DNA of 64,000 nt from Desulfofustis glycolicus DSM 9705 (lineage in GTDB: Bacteria > Desulfobacterota > Desulfobulbia > Desulfobulbales > Desulfocapsaceae), in the NCBI RefSeq assembly GCF_900130015.1, contig NZ_FQXS01000003.1, positions 62,001 to 126,000 of the forward strand, read 5' to 3'. Positions within the stretch are counted from its first letter, which is position 1. Each line of letters opens with the position of its first letter. Under the pieces are notes generated by a model. The model did not search any database, was not told the DNA's origin, and was given only the letters and a program-made list of their open reading frames with translations. The translations under genes were made by a program, and so were the position numbers. Of this stretch, positions 35,508 through 45,610 are shown piece by piece.

Positions 35508-36580
35508 CAAAACTTCCTCAAAAAAGAAAAAAAGTATCGCAATCACTAAGCATGCTACCTGATAGACTGCAAAGAAGCACTCGATTCAAGCAAGCTTGAA
35601 CCAGACGAGCTTTTATAAGCAGAACAGAACCAACTGACTTGAGTAGAAGCAACGCTCATTCAAACCCTATTTCTTGATAAATGAAACTCAATACTCCAAG
35701 GGATTGTATCCGCACCGAATCTTGATGCATTCGGCCATCCTTGATTATCGCTGCTTGCCTTGGTCTTTTTCCAGTAATGCCTAACATTATTATTGATCAT
35801 TTATTCTCTCACATTCACAAACCCGAGCCTCAATTGAAGGCCTTACCTTCATTCCCTTTTCTTTGGTACATAAGGAGAACCGTTGCTCAACAGGAAAGAA
35901 ACTACCTAAACCACATAACTCTCTATTTCTTAATTACTTTCACTGCATGTAATGTATCATTTTGTACACTTTTTAGGGGCAAACTATTGCCCCATGCTGA
36001 GGGTTGAAGGAAAAATGGATACGTTGAGTACGCCTCACCGCATTGCCATCCTGGTAAAACCAAGACCATGACTACTGCGTAACACCATTGATTTGCTGAC
36101 AATGTTTAAAAATTTTTCCACCCCTCCTGCTGTCGCAACTTGGATACAAACTTCCAGACAGGTAAAAGGATAGCGAGGATCAAGTTGACAAACTTACGCT
36201 GTTAAACGAGACCCAACGACCTCTTATTGCAAACTTTTTTCTTTACATACCAATTCTATTCTGCTAGATATCGAAACAGTTTGACTCCCCTAACCACCTG
36301 AGAGTTAAGAATTTTTCCTAAATTTGGACATCGTCCGCCTGAAATGACCAGGCTGGACTATCGCGCGTTACATCGAATTACCCGATGGAAAAGGACCCCG
36401 AGTTGGTCTCGGGAAGTTGCCTGATCATTTTGAGTTTTCTTTGGCTAGCGGCACATCCCGACATTTTCAAGTAGTTCTTTTTCATCTGCCTTCGAGCATC
36501 ATCGTCGCTTCATCGTTCTGTGGCAGGTAAACGGTATTCACCTCCGTTTCTGACCAAACGCACAATAGAGGAAAACAAGA
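35508..36580. other. Long AT-richer region without a supported gene
   Basis: About 1.07 kb. The composition is clearly poorer in GC than its neighbours. An 88-codon open frame at 35741-36007 has no ribosome site or recognisable family, and other frames are short and broken. It marks the left part of an accessory island that continues to about 40.2 kb. Confidence 0.6.
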
Positions 36581-37549
36581 ATGGACGGATATCTATCCAA
36601 AATGGTCACGGCTCTATTCTTCCTGGCAAACATTTTCTTCGCGATAAATGCATACGCTCAGAAATCCATATGCGCGCAGGTTAAAATTGAAATCAGACAA
36701 GAAATGACATTTGAGCGGCAGGCCTTCGATGCGCACATGCAAATAAGTAATGGTTGACCACCACCCCCCTCCAGGCTGTTTCCATAGAAGTCCTTTTTTC
36801 CAATGAATCCGGGGAACCGGTGAGAAGCAGCTCAAACCCTGACGATCCGGACGCATTGTTCTTCATACGCCCCAGTTCCATGGAAGGTATAGATGACATT
36901 AATGGGGGTGGATCTGTCACCGCCAGCACAACCGCTGATATCCATTGGTTGATTATCCCAGCCCCGGCCTCAGTAGAAGGCGCAGCCGTAGACAAGTTGT
37001 ATTTTGTGGGTGCCCGGTTGACCTATACCCTTGGCGGAGAAGAACAGGAAACGGTGGTGACGCCGGATTCGATACGAGTCAAGCCATTGCCAATGCTAAC
37101 CCTCGATTACTTCCTGCCGGATGAGGTATACGGTGACGACCCGTTTACCCCGCAAGTCGAACCGTCAGTCCCCTTCTCTTTGGGAGTTCGTATTACCAAT
37201 AACGGGCAGGGAACAGCTCACGCCCTGAAAATTGACTCAGCTCAGCCGAAAATCGTCAGTAACGAACTTGAGTAACGAACTTGGCTTAGCAGTTGATTTC
37301 CTGATAGAGGGAAGTGAGGTTGATGGCGTTGTCGCCCCTGACACGCTGCTGATTGATTTTGCAGACATAGACCCTCAATCGTCCAAAATCGGAAGATGGT
37401 TGATGACAAGTTCCCTGTCCGGTCGCTTCGTTGAATTCGATGCCGAATATTCCCATGCGGATGACCTTCGGCGAAACCGGGGACAGACCACGCTTTCTCT
37501 CGATAGCTGCCAATTAAGAGTTCACCGGCTTGTCCGGTGTAACGGCTGA
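36581..37549 (+). pseudogene. Decayed secreted repeat-domain protein
   Basis: The start (GAGG then ATG at 36581) encodes a clear signal peptide (LFFLANIFFAINAYAQ). The sequence then runs through beta-rich segments such as QAVSIEVLFSNESGEPV, LTLDYFLPDEVYGDDPFTP and VPFSLGVRITNNGQGTAHA. This is the kind of domain found in large surface proteins. The frame is broken at 36754, where one missing base gives a stop. It is broken again at 37258-37283, where a 13-base tandem duplication (AGTAACGAACTTG twice) shifts the frame. Near 37478 a REP-like motif is inserted or embedded. The decay is recent enough that all pieces still align in order. Confidence 0.75.
37478..37492 (+). repeat. REP-like motif inside the pseudogene
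   Basis: CGGGGACAGACCACG is the exact complement, over 14 bases, of CGTGGTCTGTCCCC at 40023-40036 after the RAYT gene. A related ACAGACCACACTTTTG lies before the RAYT gene at 39262. Confidence 0.7.
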
Positions 37550-37776
37550 TTGGCATTTTTTATCTGTTACGCCCCCGTTGACCATCGCTTTGCTTCATGT
37601 TTTAAGATCAAACTGTCGAGAACAGCTTTTACGATCTGTTTCTCTTCAGGTTCAAATCGAGATATCGCTTCAAATTGCAATCCAGAAAATAGGGGACATC
37701 TATGATAAGTAAAGTCAAGTGGAAAACGGAGATTTCCTGTTGTCCTTACCGTGTTGCCGGATTTATTGCATGGAGT

Positions 37777-37848
37777 TCGATTTAATTGTGGTCCAGTGGC
37801 GAAGAATCCGCAAAAACATTCGCAGCCGTTGGACCACAATTAAATCGA
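37777..37848. repeat. Perfect 19-base inverted repeat
   Basis: Arms 37777-37795 and 37830-37848 (core CGATTTAATTGTGGTCCA and its complement) are separated by 34 bases. The spacer can itself pair at GGCGAA / TTCGC, so the segment may fold into a longer hairpin. It could be the end structure of a mobile element or a small transposon footprint. Confidence 0.7.
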
Positions 37849-37995
37849 GCGGACTTGGCACTACCCAGCACTCTTTCTGACGGTTGCCGCTTTGTTTTTT
37901 TATTCTTTCCTTGGGTCAACAAATGGCTTGTGACCAGACATCTATTTGCAGTATCGGGCTGTACGCCGTCACAGAAGATTGAGTTTCGATCAAAA

Positions 37996-38074
37996 CCCGC
38001 CGGTCTTTAAACAGATCAAACGGCGCATCACCCGAAGGTTCGCAACAGACCCCTATTTCGAAAGATCCGGCGGG
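37996..38074 (-). ncRNA. Candidate structured RNA (possible guide/bridge RNA) after the IS110 transposase gene
   Basis: A 13-base stem with one bulge (CCCGCCGGATCTTT against AAAGACCGGCGGG on the minus strand) encloses about 52 bases. These include a small hairpin with a UUCG loop (ACC-UUCG-GGU). It begins 30 bases after the transposase stop. IS110-family elements encode a structured guide RNA in a non-coding end, and in the IS1111 branch it is downstream of the transposase. Identity is inferred. Confidence 0.4.
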
Positions 38075-38104
38075 AAAACCAAGCCGCAAAAGTCGCTCAC
38101 GCTA

Positions 38105-39139
38105 TTAGACTGCTTCCATTAATGCCTCCTGGGGTATAAATGGGAGTCCATTTTTATCAACAACCAGCAGATAGGCGACCAGCTTACGGGCAACGGCGAG
38201 CGTGGCCCGATTTCGATGCCCTTTGGCTATTTCTCGTTCATAGATTGCCGCTAATTGAGAATTCCAGCGCGGAGCCAGCTTTGCGGCTTCAATCAATACA
38301 GTCTGTAGATGTTTGTTTCTCTGTTTGGAAATCGGGCCACGTTGATTTTTGCCTGCCGACTGTTTCTGCGCACTGCACAGACCGCAATAACTGACAGCCC
38401 TGCTGATACGACCAAACCTGTGTACATCCCCATTCTTAAGAACCCAGGTCAGAGCTGTTACCTCTCCAACTCCGGGAATGCTCATCAACAGATCAACTCG
38501 CCGACTGATGAGTTGGTTTGACCGAAGAGCCCGAACTAAAGATTTCTGCATCTTTGTAAAGGCATTCAGGTTGCAACGAGCAATCTCCAGAAGATCAATT
38601 ACAGATTCCGGGACACATTCCAGGTTGTCTACAAGCTCCCGAAAGTATTTCTCCCCATGAAGCCTTGATTTTGTATATTCAGCGCCAACCTCCATCAAGA
38701 GTCCGGCGGTTTTGTTTTTCATCCTGATTGCCTCGCAGACCAGGAAATTTCGATAACGTAAAACCCTCCGCAGATTCCGGTGTTCTTCCGTTGCCATATA
38801 GCAGACAGGCAGGAGATTGCAGCGAAGCAAATCGGCAATCATTTCTGCATCAGCAGCATCATTTTTCTTCTTAGCTACAGAAATGACCTTGAGCATCGCC
38901 GGGTGAGCAACGGAGAGTTCATCTGCATATTGCAGAAGATGATCATAGACCCATCCGGTGAAGAGTGTGGCTTCCATAGCTCCATGCCAGGAAACTTTCC
39001 TCTTCATAGCCCATTGGGTAAGCGTCTGCCGGTTAGCTCTAAAAGCTCCTTGGTCAACAACAGTGCCATCCGCCCGTTTTTCACAGAAACTGATGGCCTT
39101 TTTGTGGATATCAAATCCGATATAGTGCATACTTTTCAT
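38105..39139 (-). mobile_element. IS110-family transposase gene
   Basis: A 344-residue transposase of the IS110/IS116 type. The N-terminal RuvC-like DEDD domain begins MHYIGFDIHKKAISF. The DAADAEMIADLL segment carries the conserved acidic residues, and the C-terminal helix-hairpin-helix and Tnp2 part reads LMSIPGVGEVTALTW and VSYCGLCSAQKQSAGK. The reading frame is intact. AAGGAGGT precedes ATG 39139. The outer boundaries of the element are not visible because this family has no standard inverted repeats. Both flanks contain pairing sequences. Confidence 0.92.
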
Positions 39140-39140
39140 A

Positions 39141-39226
39141 AGAGACCTCCTTGTGGCCAATGATTCTGTGCGGTATCTATGCTGTCACGGCTAGCTTTCA
39201 AGCCATTCTACCACAGGAGGTCTCCT
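39141..39226. repeat. Near-inverted repeat upstream of the IS110 transposase gene
   Basis: AGAGACCTCCTTGTGG (39141-39156) and CCACAGGAGGTCTCCT (39211-39226) pair over 14 of 16 bases. The first arm is the ribosome site of the transposase gene, so folding would hide it; this may limit transposase translation or form part of the element's RNA. Confidence 0.6.
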
Positions 39227-39315
39227 CATTTTCTCATATCCTTCCTCACTTATGCATTCAAACAGACCACACTTTTGAGATGTTCCTTTCCTGCTTCTCT
39301 TTGAACAACTGACTC

Positions 39316-40014
39316 ATGCCTAGACGACCGCGTATCTCGCTCCCCAATGTACCGCTTCACATCATTCAACGTGGCAACAACCGACAGGCATGCTTTTTCG
39401 CCGATGAGGACTATCTGTCCTACCTGGAATGGCTCCATGAGTATGCGCATAGCTCAGAGTGCTTCATCCATGCGTATGTCCTGATGACCAACCATGTTCA
39501 TCTCCTGCTTACTCCGAAAAGCAGCCACAGTGCCGCCAACCTCATGAAACGTCTTGGTCAACGCTATGTTCAGTATTTCAATCGCACCTACCGGCGGAGC
39601 GGCACACTCTGGGAAGGCAGGTTTCGCTCAAGTCTCGTGCAGCAAGAATCATATCTTTTCACGTGTCAACGCTATATCGAAATGAATCCGGTACGGGCCA
39701 AGATGGTCGAGCACCCAGGGGTGTATCGCTGGTCGAGTTTTCGGGCAAACGCTCAAGGGGAACGATCAGAACTCATAACCCCTCATATGCTTTACCTCAA
39801 TCTCGGGGTTTCGGACGAACAACGGCAGACCGCATATCGGGAGCTTTTCCGGTATGAGCTTGATCCTGGAGAAATCGATAGGATTCGAGAAGCCACAAAC
39901 GGCAATTTCACCCTCGGTACCAATCGGTTTCAAGAAGAAGCCAGCAGGATTCTGGGCCGCCGTGTTTCACCAGGAAAAACAGGACGGCCCAGAAAAAAGA
40001 CTGCCAAAGATTAA
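39316..40014 (+). mobile_element. REP-associated tyrosine transposase (RAYT, Y1/HUH type)
   Basis: A 232-residue protein of the IS200-like Y1 family. It has the N-terminal RRPRISLPNVPLHIIQRGNN, the HUH motif in NHVHLLLTP, and a catalytic-Tyr helix in LGQRYVQYFNRTYRRSGTLWEGRF. A C-terminal extension is typical of REP-linked versions. The frame is intact. The gene lies between a left copy (39262-39277) and a right copy (40023-40036) of a short REP-like motif in opposite orientation. RAYTs are usually single-copy and domesticated, shaping REP sequences. Confidence 0.92.
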
Positions 40015-40022
40015 TCGAAAAA

Positions 40023-40036
40023 CGTGGTCTGTCCCC
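40023..40036 (-). repeat. REP-like motif after the RAYT gene
   Basis: CGTGGTCTGTCCCC, nine bases after the RAYT stop; its complement lies at 37478-37492. Related GGGGACAG cores lie in the hairpins at 28429 and 61598. Confidence 0.65.
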
Positions 40037-40204
40037 TCTTTTCCTCAAATCGGAGAACTATGCAATTGCGATTACTCAACGGAGAGCCAAAGTCGAAAAA
40101 TACTGCTCGTTCAGGCTGGAAAAGATGAAAGAATCCAGCGGAAAATTGATGAAATTGAAAGCGTTTTGTCAAAGAGAAAGATTTGACTCCCTCCTGCCTC
40201 TTTC

Positions 40205-42520
40205 TCAATGATCAAGGATGGCCCGGATCTTGGCGGCAAGTTCCTTCATTTGGTAGGGTTTTCCGATAAATCCCTTGGCCCCGATGGACAGCGCATCTCG
40301 CCCCTGTCCGTTTTCCGAATACCCGCTGGCGATGATTACCTTGGCGGATGGATCCTCGGCAAGCAGGTGCAACAGGCAATTGGTTCCGCCCATGCCCGGC
40401 ATGTTCAAATCAAGCAGAACCACATCGATCTTGCCTTGTTGTTGAGCATGGATCTCCAGAACTCGCTCCCCGGTTTCCGCGGTAAACACTCGATAACCGA
40501 ATGTTTCCAGGATTTCGCGGGATAATTTTAAAATCTCCGGTTCATCATCCACCACCAGGATGCTCTCATCCCCACCCTGCGGCTCGTCCGAGCTGCTTGG
40601 CAATTCTGAGTGCAATCCATCTTGAGCCAGCGCTGGCCAATAGATTTTGAACGTCGTTCCCTGACCCGGCTCGCTGTAGCATTGAATGTGCCCACCATGG
40701 CTCTTGACGATACCGTACGTAGAGGCCAAGCCCAACCCAGTTCCTTTGCCGACCTCTTTGGTGGTAAAAAACGGGTCGAATACATGATTTATCGTTTCCC
40801 GGGTCATGCCACACCCGGAATCGGTAACCGTTAGCAGAACGTATCTCCCCGGCTCGGCATCCGCTTCCCCGCTGACAGGACCGACATCCAGAACGATGTT
40901 TTTTGTTTCCACCAAGAGCTTTCCTCCGTTGGGCATAGCATCGACGGCGTTGGTGCCGAGATTGAGCAAGACCTGCTCAACCTGGACCGAGTCAGCGCTC
41001 ACCGACCAGAGATTACTGGCCAGATGCCGACTGATCAGGATCATCTTGGGGATAGTCCGCTCCAGGATCTTGATGGCCTCATCCACCTCATGGTTCAAGT
41101 CCAGGGGTTTTCTTTGCGTCACGGCCTTGCGACCAAACAGGAGTAACTGCTGAACAAGCTTTCCGGCCCGCTCTATCGACCAGATTACGGTCTTCAGGCG
41201 AGGCATGTCGGTATCCTCAGGGTATTTTGAGCTTAGTAGCAACTCGAGATTTCCACCGATGATCTGGAGCAGGTTATTGAAATCATGGGCCACGCCACCG
41301 GCCAGAATACCCAGAGACTCCATCTTCTGGGCCTGAAATAGCCGGTTCTGCATTTTTTCCCGTTCTTCTTCGTATTTCTTGCGCTCGGAGATGTCCCGGT
41401 CAAAGGCAATACCCAGGAATCGGCCCTTGTACTCGATATAGTTGGTGGTCACCTCGACAGGATAGGGTTGCCCGTTTTTTCTCTTATGACGCCCCTCAAA
41501 AGTCATTTTTTCAAGCCGTCTCAGGTCAACCTTATGCTGCTCCCATTTCGAATCCGGGAAATCCGGATCAACGTCAAACACCTTCATCCGCAGCAACTCT
41601 TCTTTGGTAAACCCCGTGGACGAGCAAGCGGCCCGGTTCGCGTAAATAAGCGCCCCCTGATGGTCTACCCAAAGAATGCTATCCGGTGCCTGGTCCATTG
41701 CGAATTGAGTCAAGCGCAGGGATTCCTCAACCCGCTTGCTCTCGGTTATATCCTGCAGGATAAAGATATAATACGGCTGATCTTCAATCTGAATTGGACG
41801 CGCTGAATATAATCCGTCGCGCGGCTCCCCGTTTCTGTTACGGAAACCGAACTCCCGCTGCAAAACGTCTCGGCCTCGCGCCAACTCGCCGACCATGGCC
41901 TCCCGCTCCTTTGCGTTAACCCAGAACCCGCTCTCTGACGAGGTTTTACCGATGACATCACTGCGCTGCCATCCTGTGACCTGCTCAAACGCCTGGTTAA
42001 CGTCGTGCACGACGCCGTCGACCAACCGGACGATGGCCATGCAATTTGGCGCAGACATGAAGACGATGGTAAACTTTTCTTCTGAACACCGTGATTTCTG
42101 TTCGGCTCGTCGACGATCGCTAATGTCGGTGATATATCCCTGGAAAGATTCCGTACCTCCTTTTTGTTCTCGGACGACTCGGGCATTGAGGGAAGCCCAG
42201 AAAATCGATCCGTCCCGGCGGACCATCCGACATTCGTAGTTGACCACTCGGCCATGGGTCTGCAATTGCTGCCGGAATTGTTCTCTATCGCTGGACTCGG
42301 CATAGAGCTGGGAGCCGACTTCGGTCACTGTTTCAATCATCGCCCGAGGGGTTTCAAAACCATAGAGTCTGGCAAATGCCTGGTTGGCATAGAGGATTCG
42401 ACCTTCGGGCGTAGAAGTGAACACACCTACCGGCGCGTTCATCAGAAGATCGTGCCATTCCTCCAGTCCAGGCGGAATAGCATGAGGGTGATTCATGAAC
42501 GGGGAACGCTTTGTCGACAT
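40205..42520 (-). CDS. Hybrid sensor histidine kinase with PAS domains and receiver
   Basis: A 771-residue soluble kinase. Three PAS/PAC units lie at about 25-145, 150-270 and 270-395. HisKA follows with the acceptor His in GVAHDFNNLLQI, then HATPase boxes (NLGTNAVDAM, DSGCGM, GTGLGLAS) and a C-terminal receiver (ILVVDDEPEILKL, acceptor Asp in VLLDLNMPGMGG). There is no transmembrane segment, so it would sense a cytoplasmic or diffusible signal. The start is uncertain: ATG 42520, ATG 42496 and TTG 42595 are in frame and none has a good ribosome site. No output regulator gene is next to it. Confidence 0.9.
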   Translation of the reverse strand: MSTKRSPFMNHPHAIPPGLEEWHDLLMNAPVGVFTSTPEGRILYANQAFARLYGFETPRAMIETVTEVGSQLYAESSDREQFRQQLQTHGRVVNYECRMVRRDGSIFWASLNARVVREQKGGTESFQGYITDISDRRRAEQKSRCSEEKFTIVFMSAPNCMAIVRLVDGVVHDVNQAFEQVTGWQRSDVIGKTSSESGFWVNAKEREAMVGELARGRDVLQREFGFRNRNGEPRDGLYSARPIQIEDQPYYIFILQDITESKRVEESLRLTQFAMDQAPDSILWVDHQGALIYANRAACSSTGFTKEELLRMKVFDVDPDFPDSKWEQHKVDLRRLEKMTFEGRHKRKNGQPYPVEVTTNYIEYKGRFLGIAFDRDISERKKYEEEREKMQNRLFQAQKMESLGILAGGVAHDFNNLLQIIGGNLELLLSSKYPEDTDMPRLKTVIWSIERAGKLVQQLLLFGRKAVTQRKPLDLNHEVDEAIKILERTIPKMILISRHLASNLWSVSADSVQVEQVLLNLGTNAVDAMPNGGKLLVETKNIVLDVGPVSGEADAEPGRYVLLTVTDSGCGMTRETINHVFDPFFTTKEVGKGTGLGLASTYGIVKSHGGHIQCYSEPGQGTTFKIYWPALAQDGLHSELPSSSDEPQGGDESILVVDDEPEILKLSREILETFGYRVFTAETGERVLEIHAQQQGKIDVVLLDLNMPGMGGTNCLLHLLAEDPSAKVIIASGYSENGQGRDALSIGAKGFIGKPYQMKELAAKIRAILDH

Positions 42521-42739
42521 GCCAATCGTCTTCGTGACAAGGAAAAAATCATCCTTTCCAAAAAATAAGAGAAGGCCCTTATCACGTTTTCTCAAATATC
42601 GCTTTGAAGAACAAGCAAATTCATCTTTCCTTCAGGAAATCAAAACGCTGCTTTGAGCAGGAAAGAAAAGAGCGGTGGCCACCACTTCCCGATCCGGCGG
42701 CGACAGACCTCTTTGGCATTCACCTTTATCTATAGCGCA

Positions 42740-44854
42740 TCACGACAAGGAGTTACCCTCGATCCTTGCCCGACCGTCGAGGGCCAACACGCCGGAGCCG
42801 TCTTCGAGAATCCGTACCGGATTCAGATCAAGTTCCCTGATCTCCGGAAAATCGGCGAGCAGGCAGGCTACCCGGACGATCAAATCGACATAGGTGGTGT
42901 TGTCAATGGCCGCTTTGCCCCGCGTTCCCTCGATGATTCTATACGATTTCAACGTCTTGAGTTTTTCCGCAACTTCATCGTGGGAGGTCGGGCAGAGCGC
43001 CCGCTGCGTATCGCTGAAGACTTCGATATAGATACCGCCGTAACCAAAGACCACCACCGGCCCGAAGGAATCGTCCTGGATGCCGCCGACAAACATGTCA
43101 TGGCCCGGCCCCGCCATGGCCATGACGCGAACCCCTTCGAATCTGGCCTGGGGATTGTACGCCAAGAGACTCGCGGCAAGGTCGGCATAGGTGGCACGCA
43201 CTTCCTCGTCGGTGCGGATATCGAGCCGGACGCCGCCTGCCTCCGATTTATGGAGAGCGTCCGGAGAGACGACCTTCATGACCACCGGATAGCCGATCTG
43301 CCGCGCTGCCTGCACAGCATTGTCACCATCTGTTGCTACGAGTGATGCCGCGACCTTGACGCCATAGGAAGCCAGCAGTTCGAGAACCTCTTCGCCCCGG
43401 CTTCCTTCATGGCTATCAAGCCACGCCGCCGCCTGCTGCCGGTCGATCCCGTCGGGGCGTGACGGGATAAAGGCTCCGGCACGTTTTTTTTCGTGAAATT
43501 GCTGCTGAATCTTGAGGGCTCTGATCATCTCTTCCGGGGTGTCGAAGATCGGTATGCTGAGGTTGCTCTTGATCTTCGTAACGATCTTTGACGGGCCAAA
43601 GAGACAGACGCCGAGCGGCTTATCGGCCGAGCGGATGGCGCCCGTGGTTTCCTGGGACAGGTCGGTATGAAACATCTTACTGAAGATGTCGTTTCCGACC
43701 GGCATCCGCGGCCACTGGTTGACGTAGACCGCGCCGTCGACGTTTCCATTGTGCAGCGCGGCATGGAAGATATCGGCGGTCGCCTTTGGATCATACATGT
43801 CGCCCATATCGAGGGGATTGGACACATCAATGATCCCGGCGTTGCCATAGGTGGCAACCTCTTCATAGAATTCCCGGCCCGGATCGGCGAAGGCGAAACC
43901 CGCTTGGGCACAGAGGTCGGCCATGATCACCGAAAAGCCGCCGGCCGGGCTCATCGCCATGATCCGGTTGCCTCTCATCGGCGGCAGCCGGAAGGCCTTG
44001 GTCACCGAGACGAAATCGCTGAAGGTGTCGATACGGATGACGCCGGCCCGCTCCAGGGCGGCGTCGATGACGTCTTCATCGTTTTGCATCGCCGCCGTAT
44101 GGCTCATGGCTGCCTTACTGCCGGCCCCGGTGGTGTTGGCCTTGTACAGGATCACCGGTTTGGTGCAGGCCGTCGCGGCCTCGACCAGTGCTGCGCCGTT
44201 GCTCAGGCTTTCAACATAGAGGCAGATGACCTCCGTATCCGAATCCCGCGCGAAATAGTTCAAAAAGTCGACCTCGTCGAGATCGATCTTGTTGCCGATA
44301 CTGGCAAACTTTGCCAACCCGAGATGCTCGTCGGCGATCAGATTCCACAGCGACAGCCCGAGGCCGCCGCTCTGGGTGATAACGGACATCCCACCCTGGG
44401 GCGGACGATACAGCGGAGTAAAAGGCAGGCAGAGCCCGTTGGCGGTGTTGGCGATGGTCAAGCCATTGGGGCCGACAAAGCGGATGCCATGCTCCCTGGC
44501 CGCACCAAGCAGATCTTCGGCCAGTTGTTTCCCACCGCCGCGGGCCTCGTTGAAGCCGCCGGACGGAATGGCCATCCGCCGGATGCCGTGTTCACCGCAG
44601 GCCCGAACCACGTCCGGGATGAACCGTGCCGGCAACAGGGCAACGGCCACGTCGGGAACCTCAGGCAGCTCCCGGACATCATGATACATCTTGATGCCGT
44701 TGACGTGCCGCTCGGCGGAGCGGGGATTGACCCCGAAAATCCTGCCACGGTAGCCCCACCTGATGAGATTGGCGAGGATGAGGCGTGAGACGTTTTTTTC
44801 TTTGGCGGAAAGACCGAAAATAACGATAGACTCGGGATAGAAGAACGTTTCCAT
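42740..44854 (-). CDS. ADP-forming acyl/acetate-CoA ligase (fused alpha-beta)
   Basis: A 704-residue NDP-forming acyl-CoA synthetase: CoA-binding Rossmann part (residues 1-130), succinyl-CoA-ligase-like part, and ATP-grasp part (about 480-704, segment GYPVVMKVVSPDALHKSEAGGV). The phospho-acceptor His is His252 in AAMSHTAAM. It makes ATP or ADP-linked thioester conversions, for example acetyl-CoA + ADP + Pi to acetate + ATP. In a Wood-Ljungdahl organism it can conserve energy from acetyl-CoA or activate acetate; the acyl specificity cannot be read from sequence. A start at 44917 is possible but less family-like. Confidence 0.88.
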   Translation of the reverse strand: METFFYPESIVIFGLSAKEKNVSRLILANLIRWGYRGRIFGVNPRSAERHVNGIKMYHDVRELPEVPDVAVALLPARFIPDVVRACGEHGIRRMAIPSGGFNEARGGGKQLAEDLLGAAREHGIRFVGPNGLTIANTANGLCLPFTPLYRPPQGGMSVITQSGGLGLSLWNLIADEHLGLAKFASIGNKIDLDEVDFLNYFARDSDTEVICLYVESLSNGAALVEAATACTKPVILYKANTTGAGSKAAMSHTAAMQNDEDVIDAALERAGVIRIDTFSDFVSVTKAFRLPPMRGNRIMAMSPAGGFSVIMADLCAQAGFAFADPGREFYEEVATYGNAGIIDVSNPLDMGDMYDPKATADIFHAALHNGNVDGAVYVNQWPRMPVGNDIFSKMFHTDLSQETTGAIRSADKPLGVCLFGPSKIVTKIKSNLSIPIFDTPEEMIRALKIQQQFHEKKRAGAFIPSRPDGIDRQQAAAWLDSHEGSRGEEVLELLASYGVKVAASLVATDGDNAVQAARQIGYPVVMKVVSPDALHKSEAGGVRLDIRTDEEVRATYADLAASLLAYNPQARFEGVRVMAMAGPGHDMFVGGIQDDSFGPVVVFGYGGIYIEVFSDTQRALCPTSHDEVAEKLKTLKSYRIIEGTRGKAAIDNTTYVDLIVRVACLLADFPEIRELDLNPVRILEDGSGVLALDGRARIEGNSLS

Positions 44855-45231
44855 GTCGAGAGCAGAGTATCGGAGCTGGGTTGATGATTGTTTCACACCA
44901 CCGGCAGTTGCCGGCACTTTTCCCTCAGCTACTGTATCCTCCTTTGACGCTTACGTAAACTCTCTTGTTGCACCCACCGATATTTATCACGCCGTTCCAT
45001 TGCCTGCCGCCATGTGCAGAAGCGCTGATATTCAGGTATCCGTGCCGGTAAAGCCAGATCCCTCTGAACGGAAAACTCGGGCAGGACGATTACCCGAGCG
45101 GTATAGCCACAGGACTGTCTCCCCGGTGATTAAGGTGTGTTGCTTGTTGTCACGATCGACCGGAGAGAGTTCGCCTTGAAAAACAAATGGGAATCGGAGA
45201 GGCAGTCGGATCAACGGCGCAACGGGACAAC

Positions 45232-45532
45232 CTAGAAAACCGTAACTCGGTTCCTGCCCTGGGCCTTGGAATGATACATGACGTTGTCGGCTCGCGTCAC
45301 CAACTCCATGACCAAACTCATCGTTAATTTTTTTGAAATGATCAATGTCAAACAATACGATCGAAAACGGCTTTCCGCTTCTTGCCGATGTCTTTTCTAT
45401 ATACCGCAAGGCATCCATGCCACCCCGTCGATTGAGAATGCCGGTCAGTTCATCCGTTCGTGACAGGGATTTCATGGCTTCGGACAATTCCACCATTTTC
45501 CCGCGCAGTATCTGAGAAAAAGCATAGCACAC
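45232..45532 (-). pseudogene. GGDEF-domain gene with internal deletion
   Basis: The beginning of a GGDEF domain is present (LSRTDELTGILNRRGGMDAL, FDIDHFKKINDEFGHG). It then jumps, in another frame, to the last helix of the same domain (RADNVMYHSKAQGRNRV), ending at a stop at 45232. About 60-70 residues, including the GGDEF active-site loop, are missing. Upstream only a short hydrophobic end of a sensor part remains. It cannot make cyclic-di-GMP. Confidence 0.8.
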
Positions 45533-45610
45533 AGATATCGCAAAGGGAACGTATCTGACGGCAAACGATCACAAACTCACATCAAAGGGCCGCCAGGCTC
45601 GCTCAATTCT

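Larger units (their letters stand above)
37550..38104. other. Gene-free stretch between the pseudogene and the IS110 transposase
   Basis: No intact gene. It holds a short minus-strand remnant resembling the C-terminal tail of an XRE-type regulator (EEKQIVKAVLDSLILKH, about 37610-37660), a partial REP motif (AAAATAGGGGACA near 37686), a 19-base inverted repeat and a structured segment after the transposase gene. Confidence 0.55.

Noticed and set aside
35741-36007. An 88-codon plus-strand frame in the AT-rich gap
   Set aside because: No ribosome site, no family and an amino-acid composition like random sequence.
43667-44788. A 373-codon plus-strand frame
   Set aside because: It is antisense to the acyl-CoA ligase gene, which has strong family motifs.
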